In this document: positions 1-7,443 of the stretch, piece by piece
Position numbering within the stretch: the first letter of the stretch is position 1
How the letters are laid out: each line of letters opens with the position of its first letter
DNA from: a virus
Direction: 5' to 3' (one strand)
DNA length: 34,210 bases
IMG/VR virus record: IMGVR_UViG_3300043410_000496
Coordinates: 1-34,210 of that record
Translations under genes and position numbers: made by a program
Notes under the pieces: model-generated
The model's database searches: none
What the model saw: only the letters and a program-made list of their open reading frames with translations
What the model was told of the DNA's origin: nothing

Positions 1-114
1 AATAGGATTGTGGTGGCATCTAACCCAGAAAAATCAGATATATCGATTAATTATGCAACCTCATCTCTGTATAAGAATGTATTGTGGTTATCTGAAAATA
101 TTAAACCTGTATAG
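1..114 (+). CDS. 3' end of an unidentified gene (left edge partial)
   Basis: Frame 1 is open from the first base to a TAG at 112-114, giving a 37-residue C-terminal tail that begins NRIVVASNPEKSD and ends ENIKPV. The fragment is too short to show a domain. Its place directly before a small gene and the portal gene is where the large terminase subunit often sits, so a terminase end is possible, but nothing in the residues proves it. The stop codon lies three bases before the extended -10 box of the next gene. Confidence 0.55.
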   Translation, partial: NRIVVASNPEKSDISINYATSSLYKNVLWLSENIKPV

Positions 115-116
115 TG

Positions 117-125
117 TGGTATACT
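117..125 (+). promoter_or_regulatory. Extended -10 promoter, predicted leaderless start
   Basis: TGG followed by TATACT (120-125) matches an extended -10 element (TGn plus hexamer). No -35 hexamer is seen 16-18 bases upstream. The next ATG is at 133, seven bases after the hexamer, which is where transcription would be expected to begin, so the transcript would have essentially no 5' leader. Confidence 0.5.
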
Positions 126-132
126 TGTGGTT

Positions 133-522
133 ATGAAACAACCACAAATGAGATTTCCTGGTCAAATTGGCAAGACCAAGGTTCAAGTAATTAATGAGTC
201 GTACACTAACGCTGGCATCTATGTTTGGAAACTTCCAACTGGAAAATACTTTACCGATGGTGAAGGCAATGCTCTTAGTATCGAATCAATGAAGGGTGAT
301 CAAGCCAAGATCACAGAACTTACTCAAGCTGCTGCGTATTTTGGTCAAGCAGAGGGTTCTGCAGAGTTTTTCCCAGGAGTAAGAAAAATTACCGATGAAG
401 AATATTCTGAGCAGGTAGACAGAATGGCTCAGGGACTAATCCCATCAGAAAATGACCTAGGAGCACTTATTGCTGCTAAGAAAACTCTAGACACATATGG
501 AGCAGGTGCATTCGATGAGTAA
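133..522 (+). CDS. Small phage protein of unknown function upstream of portal
   Basis: A protein of about 129 residues starting MKQPQMRFPGQIGKTK. A GTG at 127 could extend it by two residues, but it lies too close to the -10 box (120-125); ATG 133 fits a leaderless transcript. The N-terminal half looks beta-rich (KVQVINESYTNAGIYVWKL) and the C-terminal half helical and acidic, ending GAGAFDE. I recognise no family. Its 3' end overlaps the portal start by eight bases, so the two are probably translated together. A packaging or head-assembly accessory role is suggested only by position. Confidence 0.75.
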   Translation: MKQPQMRFPGQIGKTKVQVINESYTNAGIYVWKLPTGKYFTDGEGNALSIESMKGDQAKITELTQAAAYFGQAEGSAEFFPGVRKITDEEYSEQVDRMAQGLIPSENDLGALIAAKKTLDTYGAGAFDE

Positions 523-2119
523 TGAGATTACCAAAATTGCTATCCCAGTAAAGTGGGACAATGAGATTGAAATAGAGAATCCGTTTAAGGACTCTGACCC
601 ATTCAAAAAGAATTGGGACGAGATCAAGGACTACAATGGTCTAGACTTAAACTTTAAACGTAGAACTGCCAGAAACCTTACTAAGGTTCAGGCAACAGGA
701 CAATACATGGACTCAGCACTTGCTGTGCAGTCTGGAACTGGGGCACAGTCAAAAGCTATTAATCCAGGAATGGTATATCGTAATGCATACGGTCTATTTG
801 ATGTGATTACCCCTCCATATGACCTATATGAACTTGCAAACTATTATGATACCTCATTCGCTAACCACGCAGCTATCGATGCTAAGGTTGAAAACATTGT
901 TGGACTTGGATATGATTTCGTTATTTCAGACAAAACAACTATGAAGCTTGAGGCACAGCAGGATGCTACAGCAGTATCTCGTGCCAGAAATAGAATTGAA
1001 AGATTAAAGATCCAGCTAAGAGATTGGCTAGAAAGCCTGAACCAGGACGAAAGCTTTACTCTTATCATGGAAAAGGTCATTACGGACCTGCACTCAACTG
1101 GTAATGGATATATTGAAATTGGTAGAACTGTAACTGGAGATATTGGATATGTAGGACACATTCCTGCTACCACTATCCGTGTTCGCCGTCTACATGATGG
1201 ATTTGTCCAGGTTATTGGAAACAAGGTTACATACTTCCGTAATTTCGGGGCATCTAACAATAACCCAATTACTGACGACAAGCGTCCTAATGAGATTATC
1301 CACCTGAAGGAATACTCACCACTGAATACCTTCTATGGAGTTCCAGATGTAATCGCAGCAATGCCATCACTTCTAGGAGATGCCCTTGCATCACAATACA
1401 ACATTGACTATTTCCAGAACAAGGCAGTTCCTCGCTACATTGTAACCCTTAAGGGTGCACAGCTATCTGCCGAATCAGAAGACAAGCTATTTAGATTCCT
1501 TCAGACTGGACTAAAGGGGCAGAGCCACAGAACTCTATATATCCCTCTTCCAGGAGATTCTGAGACTAACAAGGTTGAATTTAAGATGGAGCCAATTGAG
1601 AATGGGGTTCAGGAAGGTTCATTCTCTGTTTATCGTAAGCAGAACCGTGACGACATTCTTGTTGCTCACCAGGTTCCACTTTCAAAACTTGGTGGTGGAG
1701 ACTCTTCAGCTATTGCAGCATCTCTAGCACAGGACCGTACCTTTAAAGAGCAGGTAGCAAGACCAGCACAGAGAAACATTGAAAAAGTTCTTAATAAAAT
1801 TATTCGTGAGAAAACAGATATCGTAGAACTTAAGTTTAACGAACTAACCCTTACTGATGAACTTGCACAGTCGCAGATTCTCACTAACTATGTTAAGAAT
1901 CAAATCATGGTTCCTAATGAAGCTCGTGAAGTTCTCAACCTACCAGAACGTGAAGATGGAGATAAGATTGTTCTTCCAACAGCACGTCAGTCTGCCGATG
2001 CAAATGCAAATAATGCACAGAATAGAACTCGTGATGCACAGAGACAACAGGCTCAAGCAGATAATACTGCAACAGCCTCTGGTAGGAATGCAAAAGGAGA
2101 GGGAAGTAGATCAGAATAG
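515..2119 (+). CDS. Portal protein
   Basis: The portal is the dodecameric ring at the capsid vertex through which DNA is packaged and to which the neck attaches. This 534-residue protein has the general build of HK97/PBSX-type portals: an N-terminal arm, a core with segments such as NGYIEIGRTVTGDIGYV and EIIHLKEYSPLNTFYGVPD, a helical region with HQVPLSKLGGGDSSAI that resembles the usual portal pattern before the clip and crown, and a disordered Gln/Ala/Asn-rich tail. An upstream in-frame ATG at 497 exists, but ATG 515 is preceded by AGGTG (504-508) at good spacing and gives the short coupled overlap with the previous gene, so it is preferred. Portal, protease and capsid follow in the standard head order. 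Confidence 0.93.
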   Translation: MSNEITKIAIPVKWDNEIEIENPFKDSDPFKKNWDEIKDYNGLDLNFKRRTARNLTKVQATGQYMDSALAVQSGTGAQSKAINPGMVYRNAYGLFDVITPPYDLYELANYYDTSFANHAAIDAKVENIVGLGYDFVISDKTTMKLEAQQDATAVSRARNRIERLKIQLRDWLESLNQDESFTLIMEKVITDLHSTGNGYIEIGRTVTGDIGYVGHIPATTIRVRRLHDGFVQVIGNKVTYFRNFGASNNNPITDDKRPNEIIHLKEYSPLNTFYGVPDVIAAMPSLLGDALASQYNIDYFQNKAVPRYIVTLKGAQLSAESEDKLFRFLQTGLKGQSHRTLYIPLPGDSETNKVEFKMEPIENGVQEGSFSVYRKQNRDDILVAHQVPLSKLGGGDSSAIAASLAQDRTFKEQVARPAQRNIEKVLNKIIREKTDIVELKFNELTLTDELAQSQILTNYVKNQIMVPNEAREVLNLPEREDGDKIVLPTARQSADANANNAQNRTRDAQRQQAQADNTATASGRNAKGEGSRSE

Positions 2120-2156
2120 TGTATAATGTTATTGTAACAATTATATAAAAAGGGTC

Positions 2157-2162
2157 TATAAT
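2157..2162 (+). promoter_or_regulatory. -10 box TATAAT before protease gene, predicted leaderless start
   Basis: TATAAT at 2157-2162 lies eight bases before the ATG at 2171, leaving no room for a ribosome binding site. A second TATAAT is at 2122-2127, right after the portal stop. A weak -35-like TTGTAA (2132-2137) precedes the downstream box at 19 bases. The two boxes may be tandem promoters for the protease/capsid genes, with the first giving a 40-base leader. Confidence 0.45.
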
Positions 2163-2170
2163 ATAGTAGT

Positions 2171-3451
2171 ATGACTATTCAAAAAGCACATTGGGATACA
2201 GAGGGTGAAAATGTTCGCCTATCGATGCCATTCAGTAAAGTAGATGCAGAGCGTAGAATTGTTTCGGGCTTTGCTACTCTTGACAATATTGATAGACAGG
2301 CAGATATCGTAACTACAGAAGCAAGCCTAAAGGCTTTCCAGGCATTCCGTGGAAACATCCGTGAAATGCACAAAGACATTGCTGTTGGAAAAATGGTATC
2401 ATTTAAAGAGGACAAATACTTCGACCCAGAAACAAAGAAGTTCTATTCAGGAGTATATGTTTCAGCTTATGTATCGAAGGGTGCTCAGGATTGCTGGGAG
2501 AAGGTTCTAGATGGAACCTACTCAGGCTTTTCAATTGGTGGTAGAATGAACGACTACGAGAATGCATATGACGAGAGCATTGACTCTCCAGTGCGTATAA
2601 TTAAAGATTATGATTTAACTGAGTTGTCTCTAGTAGACAATCCAGCAAATCAGTTTGCAAACATTTTGGCAATTCAGAAAAATCAGAATGGAGACACCGT
2701 AGTTAGCGGAACTTCATCAGATGTTATGATTGAAAATGTATTTTGGGATAAAGAGAACGGTATCGTAACCATCTCTGAAGAAGAGGTAGCAGTAAGTCCA
2801 GTATCTGGAATCCCAATGCAGAACATAGGTTTCGTTGAGAAAAATGACAGCGAAAAAACAGATATGATCAAATTCTTAGTTGACAGTGCTAAAGGCATTT
2901 CAATTGCTAAGAATCTACAGGAGGATAATATGGCAGACAACGAAATTGTTAATGCTCCAGTTGCAGATGATGCAGCTGAAGTTGTTGTTGCAGAAGTCGC
3001 TCCAGAGGCAGATGCTGAGATTGCAACCCCAGCCGTTGAGGTTGAGGAAGTTGCAAAGGCAGATACTAAGCCAACTGATGAAGAGGCAGCAGAGGGCGAA
3101 GAGGATGCAACCGAATCTTCACAAGAGGAAGACAAGGAAAAGGTATCTAAGTCAGATGAGGCAATTGCTGATCTGAAGACTAGTATTTCATCGGCCTTTA
3201 GCGATATTCTTGAGGTGGTCAAGGCACAAGCTGCCGAGATTGCTGAACTACAGAAGTCAATTGGTAATGTTTCAGCGAAAATTGCTGATGCAGAATCAGG
3301 CTTCGGAAATCTTGGAAAGCGAATTGATGCAGTAGAAGCAGATACCGCTTTCCGCAAATCTGGCGATCTGGGCGAGATCGTTCAGGAACCAGCAATGGTT
3401 GAAAAATCAATATGGGGCGGAAGTTTCCTCAAATCATCCGATCTATTTTAG
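2171..3451 (+). CDS. Prohead protease with C-terminal scaffold domain
   Basis: Residues 1 to about 180 match the HK97-type prohead serine protease family (peptidase U35/S78-like), which cleaves scaffold and capsid proteins during maturation. Visible landmarks are SGFATLDNIDRQADIV near the N-terminus, the likely catalytic histidine H67 in REMHKDIAVG, the likely serine S121 in YSGFSIGG, and LTELSLVDNPAN. Beyond residue 253 the protein changes to a Glu/Ala/Val-rich acidic stretch, then a predicted coiled coil (AEIAELQKSIGNVSAKIADA) and a short hydrophobic C-terminus (SIWGGSFLKSSDLF), typical of phage scaffolds. The 426-residue length is about twice that of a protease alone, consistent with a protease-scaffold fusion. 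The capsid gene follows directly. An internal start at 2930 is described separately. Confidence 0.9.
   Translation: MTIQKAHWDTEGENVRLSMPFSKVDAERRIVSGFATLDNIDRQADIVTTEASLKAFQAFRGNIREMHKDIAVGKMVSFKEDKYFDPETKKFYSGVYVSAYVSKGAQDCWEKVLDGTYSGFSIGGRMNDYENAYDESIDSPVRIIKDYDLTELSLVDNPANQFANILAIQKNQNGDTVVSGTSSDVMIENVFWDKENGIVTISEEEVAVSPVSGIPMQNIGFVEKNDSEKTDMIKFLVDSAKGISIAKNLQEDNMADNEIVNAPVADDAAEVVVAEVAPEADAEIATPAVEVEEVAKADTKPTDEEAAEGEEDATESSQEEDKEKVSKSDEAIADLKTSISSAFSDILEVVKAQAAEIAELQKSIGNVSAKIADAESGFGNLGKRIDAVEADTAFRKSGDLGEIVQEPAMVEKSIWGGSFLKSSDLF
2930..3451 (+). CDS. Nested scaffold protein from internal in-frame start
   Basis: Within the protease gene and in the same frame, AGGAGG (2919-2924) precedes an ATG at 2930 by five bases, a much better ribosome binding site than that of the full gene, which has none. 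Translation from here gives 173 residues beginning MADNEIVNAPVADDAAE: the acidic region plus the coiled coil, with no protease domain. This is the arrangement known in lambda, where Nu3 scaffold is made from within gene C. It would supply many scaffold copies per protease copy. The Shine-Dalgarno and frame are seen directly; use of the start is inferred. Confidence 0.65.
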   Translation: MADNEIVNAPVADDAAEVVVAEVAPEADAEIATPAVEVEEVAKADTKPTDEEAAEGEEDATESSQEEDKEKVSKSDEAIADLKTSISSAFSDILEVVKAQAAEIAELQKSIGNVSAKIADAESGFGNLGKRIDAVEADTAFRKSGDLGEIVQEPAMVEKSIWGGSFLKSSDLF

Positions 3452-3487
3452 ATAAACAAAAAACAAAAATTCATGGAGGTGAAAGAT

Positions 3488-4576
3488 ATGTCGGAAGAAA
3501 TTCTAAAGAATAATCCAGGTGCAACCTACCCAAACGCAGAGGGTGGTTTCGCAGCTGGTGGTATTGGTGGTGTAACTGATCCAGGCTTTGCTTACCTAGG
3601 TAACACAGCTGACGCAAACTTTGGTCTTACAAGCGGTCCTAACGCTGTAAATCCATCGAACACTGCCAACCCTAATTACCCAGGTGCTGGTATCCTGCGT
3701 CCAGAGCAAGCTCGTCGTTTTATTGACTATGTTTGGGATGCAACCACACTTGCAAATGACGGTCGCCGTGTAACTATGAGAGCTAACACAATGGAGCTTG
3801 AGAAGGTTAACGTTGGTGAGCGTGTAGTACGTGCTGCTAACCAGGGAGATGCAAGCTTCACAAATGCTGGAGCGACATTCTCAAAGGTGGAGCTTACTAC
3901 AAAGAAGCTACGCCTTGACTGGGAAGTCTCGGCTGAGGCCCTAGAGGACAATATCGAAGGAGGTGCTCTTGAGGACCACTTGGTTCGCTTGATGACCACC
4001 GCTTTCGGTAATGACATCGAAGACCTAGCTATCAATGGTGACACTGCACAGTCAGGAGACGCATTCCTTGGTATTATGAACGGTTTCGTTCAGCACACCA
4101 AGAATGACGACTTCGCACACCAGGCAGTTGTTTCAAATGGTGCTGATTGGACCACTGAGGATCTACAGAAGCTAATCTTGGCTATGCCAAGACGCTACCG
4201 TGCTCTGCAGTCAGGTCTTAAGTTCTATGCTGGAACTGACACCTTTGCAAATATCGTTAAGAACAACGGAACCTCGTTCAACGCCATCGGTTCAACCGAA
4301 GGTGCACGTGGTGACTACTTCGCAGGTCTAGACCAGACCTTCGGTGGAGCACGACAGACTCGTGTTCTAGGTGTTCCTGTTCTTGAGGTCCCTTACTACC
4401 CTGCAGACTATGTAGATCTTACATTCCCTGCTAACCGTATTTGGGGATTCCAGCGTGACATCACCGTCAACCGCTTCTACGTTCCAAAGAAGGACACAAT
4501 TGAATACACCGTATTCGTCCGCTTCGGAATTAACTGGGAAGAGCAAGACGCTGTTGCATTCGCAACCAAGGGCTAA
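3488..4576 (+). CDS. Major capsid protein, HK97 fold
   Basis: A 362-residue protein with the features of HK97-fold capsid proteins: a flexible Gly/Asn/Pro-rich N-arm (residues 1 to about 65), ILRPEQARRFIDYVWD, an E-loop-like stretch around GERVVRAANQGDASFTNAG, a spine-helix region (LEDHLVRLMTTAFGNDIEDL) and a beta-rich C-terminus. An ATG at 3473 lies upstream in frame, but GGAGGTGA (3475-3482) would then be inside the gene; this strong Shine-Dalgarno sits five bases before ATG 3488, which gives MSEEILKNNPGA. The gene is followed by a strong terminator, as expected for the most abundant virion protein. Confidence 0.9.
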   Translation: MSEEILKNNPGATYPNAEGGFAAGGIGGVTDPGFAYLGNTADANFGLTSGPNAVNPSNTANPNYPGAGILRPEQARRFIDYVWDATTLANDGRRVTMRANTMELEKVNVGERVVRAANQGDASFTNAGATFSKVELTTKKLRLDWEVSAEALEDNIEGGALEDHLVRLMTTAFGNDIEDLAINGDTAQSGDAFLGIMNGFVQHTKNDDFAHQAVVSNGADWTTEDLQKLILAMPRRYRALQSGLKFYAGTDTFANIVKNNGTSFNAIGSTEGARGDYFAGLDQTFGGARQTRVLGVPVLEVPYYPADYVDLTFPANRIWGFQRDITVNRFYVPKKDTIEYTVFVRFGINWEEQDAVAFATKG

Positions 4577-4605
4577 TCCCTAAACTATAACTGAATATAG
4601 AAACG

Positions 4606-4640
4606 GAGGGGCAGGAGAGATCCTGCCTCTCTTTTCTTTT
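4606..4640 (+). terminator. Rho-independent terminator after capsid gene
   Basis: An 11-bp stem (4606-4616 with 4621-4631, one G-T wobble) closes a GAGA tetraloop and is followed by TTTTCTTTT. It ends capsid transcripts and could also protect the mRNA 3' end. Confidence 0.9.
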
Positions 4641-4646
4641 AATTAA

Positions 4647-4655
4647 TGATATAAT
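4647..4655 (+). promoter_or_regulatory. Extended -10 promoter after capsid terminator
   Basis: TGA plus TATAAT (4650-4655) is a perfect extended -10 element right after the capsid terminator, with no recognisable -35. The start at 4682 has its own AAAGGAG (4667-4673), so this transcript has a short leader of about 20 bases. It would restart transcription into the connector genes. Confidence 0.6.
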
Positions 4656-4681
4656 TAAAATATTGAAAAGGAGATGATTTT

Positions 4682-5107
4682 ATGTCAGAAACTGAAAAGG
4701 TAGACGTAGCAGAGAATGCTGTAGTCGAAACTCCTGCAGAAGAGAAGGTAGAAGCAGTTGAGGCTGCTCCAGCTCCAGCAGTAGAAGAAGTAAAAGAAGT
4801 TCCAGCACCAGCTGCAGAAGAAACCGAAGGCAAAGGCCTGGGGGTAGTTAAAGGTGGAGCTATTGGTAGCACTGTAGTAAAGAATAAGAAGAAGGTAGAA
4901 GTTGTAGCACCAGCTGCACTACCTGCAAAGGATGAAACTGTAGCTCTTTACTCAAAAAAGAATTATCACTGGGCAGAGAACGGTGGAGCACTAAAGAGTG
5001 GCTACAACATTGTAGATAAGGCAAAGGCTGATAAGTGGCTTACACTTGCTGGAGTTAGAGTTGCTACTCCAGAAGAGGTAGCTGCTGCTTTTGGTTCAGG
5101 TAAGTAA
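4682..5107 (+). CDS. Acidic Ala/Glu/Pro-rich head protein with small C-terminal domain (paralogue A)
   Basis: A 141-residue protein. Residues 1 to about 60 are low-complexity acidic sequence rich in Glu, Val, Ala and Pro (APAPAVEEVKEVPAPAAEE). A basic linker (KNKKKVEVV) leads to a compact domain of about 50 residues at the end, with VALYSKKNYHWAENG and KADKWLTLAGVRVATPEE. The same plan, including the K(A/S)(E)AD-W-L core, is repeated in the next gene. I recognise no named family. The position after the capsid and before the connector suggests a capsid decoration or head-tail joining protein, but function is not shown. The start has a clear Shine-Dalgarno eight bases upstream. Confidence 0.8.
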   Translation: MSETEKVDVAENAVVETPAEEKVEAVEAAPAPAVEEVKEVPAPAAEETEGKGLGVVKGGAIGSTVVKNKKKVEVVAPAALPAKDETVALYSKKNYHWAENGGALKSGYNIVDKAKADKWLTLAGVRVATPEEVAAAFGSGK

Positions 5108-5109
5108 TT

Positions 5110-5385
5110 ATGGAAGACCAGATTGTTGAGCCAGAGGCTGTAGCAGAAGATGTAGTTGTTCCAGAAGCTATTGCTGAACCAGCTATTGAAACTGTTGTTG
5201 AGCCAGTAAAAGAAGAAAAGCCAAAGAAAAAGTCAGAGGGCTATGTTGAGGTATTTGCACTTAAGGGTGTATCTCAAAAAGGCCTTCCAGATATCAAGCC
5301 TGGAATTAATAGGCTAACAAAGAGTGAAGCAGATGCCTGGCTGGCACTGAAATCCTATATCACTCTTTATGAGGGAGACAAGTAA
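5110..5385 (+). CDS. Acidic small head protein (paralogue B)
   Basis: A 91-residue protein two bases after its neighbour. It has an acidic Glu/Val/Ala/Pro-rich N-terminus (residues 1-40), a Lys-rich linker (EEKPKKKSEG) and a short domain with YVEVFALKG, INRLTKSEADAWLALKSYI and a C-terminal TLYEGDK. The order and spacing match paralogue A, with a shorter tail, so the pair probably arose by duplication. Function is unknown; decoration or connector accessory is a guess from location. AGG (5099-5101) lies eight bases before the ATG. Confidence 0.78.
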   Translation: MEDQIVEPEAVAEDVVVPEAIAEPAIETVVEPVKEEKPKKKSEGYVEVFALKGVSQKGLPDIKPGINRLTKSEADAWLALKSYITLYEGDK

Positions 5386-5388
5386 TAC

Positions 5389-6318
5389 ATGGAAATTTTG
5401 AGAGTTCCGCCATATCCAATTACAACTACATGGGATGTGCCACTGGCAAATCACACGTATTTTATTTATCTTGAGGACGTAGTGGATCACTCAATTGAAA
5501 CATCGACTGTAACTTCTACAGATGATGCACAAGTATTATATATTTTGCCAAGAGCAAAAGTCCAGTTTGACCGTGACTTTGCTATTAAGATCTACGACAC
5601 TAACCTACTTGGCGAGGTAGTCGTAGAATCAAACCTAACGGTTTACAGACCATATGTGGACCCAAATATGTTAGGAACAACTGCTTCAGAAATTGCAGAA
5701 TACAAAAGGCTAGAGATCATTGCTCGTGCAATCATTGACGCTTACTTAGGAAATGATTCAGCAACAGGTGAAGGATTCTATAACCATAAACTTGTAGTCC
5801 AAACTACAGGCCAGGGAACAGACTATATTCCAATGTGGCACAATCCTAAGAAAATTTTGAAGGTATATGAGAACAATGTTCTTGTATATGACCCAGAAAC
5901 ACCAGACTCAAATGCCTATACATATGTAATTACTCCAGATAACTCTGCAATCATGAGACTACAGGCTGGAGAATATAATAGGCTGGAGCAGTTGCCTCCA
6001 CGTCTTCCTATAGGAGTCGGAGACTTAGGGTTCTTTGGAAAAGTTGGTGCAGCATTCCCACAAGGAGCAGACTACACATTCATTCTTGATGTTGGATATA
6101 AGGCAGTTCCACCAGATGTAGAACAAGCTGCCATTATGCTCATTAAAGATCTTCAAAATGACAATAACAGCTATTACCGTAACTTTGTTCAACAATATAG
6201 TACAGACCAATTCGATCTAAAGTTTGCACCACAATTCCTAACAGGAACTGGAAATAACATTGTAGACAAGATTCTTGACAACTATAAGGGAAATGTTATT
6301 AAAGCAGGAGTAATCTAA
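5389..6318 (+). CDS. Head-tail connector protein with N-terminal beta domain
   Basis: A 309-residue protein in the position of the connector that docks under the portal. The N-terminal 85 residues look like a beta-sandwich (PYPITTTWDVPLANHTYFIY, then ESNLTVYRPYVDP). The remainder has the helical plan of HK97 gp6/SPP1 gp15-like connectors: IAEYKRLEIIARAIIDAYLG early, a beta insert with VVQTTGQGTDYIPMWH and KKILKVYENN, and PPDVEQAAIMLIKDLQNDNN plus IVDKILDNYK near the end. The connector family is usually 90-200 residues, so this one is long because of the beta domain. Assignment rests on helix pattern and gene order, not a strict motif. Confidence 0.7.
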   Translation: MEILRVPPYPITTTWDVPLANHTYFIYLEDVVDHSIETSTVTSTDDAQVLYILPRAKVQFDRDFAIKIYDTNLLGEVVVESNLTVYRPYVDPNMLGTTASEIAEYKRLEIIARAIIDAYLGNDSATGEGFYNHKLVVQTTGQGTDYIPMWHNPKKILKVYENNVLVYDPETPDSNAYTYVITPDNSAIMRLQAGEYNRLEQLPPRLPIGVGDLGFFGKVGAAFPQGADYTFILDVGYKAVPPDVEQAAIMLIKDLQNDNNSYYRNFVQQYSTDQFDLKFAPQFLTGTGNNIVDKILDNYKGNVIKAGVI

Positions 6319-6319
6319 T

Positions 6320-6772
6320 ATGGCTGTAGTAGAGCAAACAGATTTTATCTATCCACTTCTTGCAGATGTATACTTTCCAATAATTGAGCAAAGTGCTTAT
6401 GGAAATGTTAAGAAGCGTTGGGTATTAGATAGAACAATTGCTTGTGCTTTCAATCCAGCAGGTCGTAAGTTTAAAGAAGACATGCAGGTAAATGATGCTC
6501 TAATCAATATGGATAACTCAATGGTTGGAAGAATTAAGACGGACATCCTGACGCTAACTCGTGAAAACCAGGTATCCATGAATAATATCCTAATTACTAA
6601 TATTAGAGATACTAAAGGAAACATAATTTTTAATGAATCTGCTGGAGTTAGAGCAGGGAAAGCAACCCTATTTGAGGTAGCAACATACAACCCTATCGTT
6701 GGACCATTTGGTACAACAGAATATTACAAGGTTGTTGTTAGACGCTCAGAGAATCAGGGTGCTGATGTATGA
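6320..6772 (+). CDS. Head closure / stopper candidate
   Basis: A 150-residue, mostly beta protein beginning MAVVEQTDFIYPLLADVYFP, with MVGRIKTDILTLTRENQVSMNN and ending in a strand pair (EYYKVVVRRSENQGADV). Placed after the connector and before a gp10-like protein, this is where the stopper (SPP1 gp16-like/HK97 gp7-like head closure) normally lies, and the small beta-barrel-like strand pattern agrees. AGGAG (6306-6310) precedes the start. The end overlaps the next gene by ATGA, implying coupled translation. Confidence 0.6.
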   Translation: MAVVEQTDFIYPLLADVYFPIIEQSAYGNVKKRWVLDRTIACAFNPAGRKFKEDMQVNDALINMDNSMVGRIKTDILTLTRENQVSMNNILITNIRDTKGNIIFNESAGVRAGKATLFEVATYNPIVGPFGTTEYYKVVVRRSENQGADV

Positions 6773-7443
6773 TAGCAGCAACTATTGATATTGCTGGACT
6801 AGAAAAAGATTTTGCAAACATCATTGGATATTCAGAAGGATTCTTAAAAGGCGTAGAGGCTGGAAAGACAAACTTCTTTAATAATCTTGGAAAAACATTC
6901 TTAGAGATTGCCTATACATTTATCGATTCAAATGCAAAAGCAAACCCAGCTATGCTTCACCACGTATACGAATGGTATAGAACTGGAAGTCCAGAAGCAA
7001 GACTATACGATATATCATTCGTATCTGATGATGCAAAAATATCCTTTAGATCAACTTTTAAAAAATCTCAATCCCTACAAGATGGCTCAAATATTCCTTT
7101 TTGGAATAAGGCTAGCATTATGGAATCAGGATCTCCAGTAACAGTAACCCCTAGAGGACAAAACCCTCTGGTATTCCAAGATGGTGGAGAAACAATTTTT
7201 ACAAAAGCCCCAGTGACAATAGAGAACCCAGGTGGTCCTGCTGTTCAAGGTGCATACAAAGATATTTTCGATTTATTCTTCAATAAGTATTTAACTCAGT
7301 CTTTTTTAAGATCTAGTGGTATCATTAATTATATAGAATATCCAAAAGAGTTCAAAGCTAACTTCAGGCTTGCACAAACAGGTGGAAGATCAAAGGGGTT
7401 TGATGTGGGGTATAAATGGATTTCTAAGGCAGGAACACTATGA
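6769..7443 (+). CDS. HK97 gp10-like neck/tail completion protein
   Basis: A 224-residue protein beginning with DIAGLEKDFANIIGYSEGFLKG, then helices with ALA-poor segments around NPAMLHHVYEWYRTGSPEARLYD, strands (AKISFRSTFKKS), and a C-terminal helix (DIFDLFFNKYLTQSFLRSSG). An N-terminal helix pair followed by a conserved His/Trp region and a beta sheet is the usual plan of gp10-like proteins (HK97 gp10/SPP1 gp16.1 neighbourhood). It is flanked by ATGA overlaps on both sides, so it belongs to a tightly coupled neck cluster. Exact role is by synteny. Confidence 0.6.
   Translation: MIAATIDIAGLEKDFANIIGYSEGFLKGVEAGKTNFFNNLGKTFLEIAYTFIDSNAKANPAMLHHVYEWYRTGSPEARLYDISFVSDDAKISFRSTFKKSQSLQDGSNIPFWNKASIMESGSPVTVTPRGQNPLVFQDGGETIFTKAPVTIENPGGPAVQGAYKDIFDLFFNKYLTQSFLRSSGIINYIEYPKEFKANFRLAQTGGRSKGFDVGYKWISKAGTL

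Noticed and set aside
2880-3176. Plus-strand 98-residue frame rich in Leu/Gln/Arg inside the scaffold region.
   Set aside because: Out-of-frame shadow of the GCA/GAA-rich scaffold codons; the in-frame start at 2930 has the ribosome binding site.
2683-3357. Long minus-strand open frame (224 residues) opposite the protease-scaffold gene.
   Set aside because: Ser/Ala-rich shadow of the acidic coding strand; no ribosome binding site or promoter, and no other minus-strand gene exists in the window.
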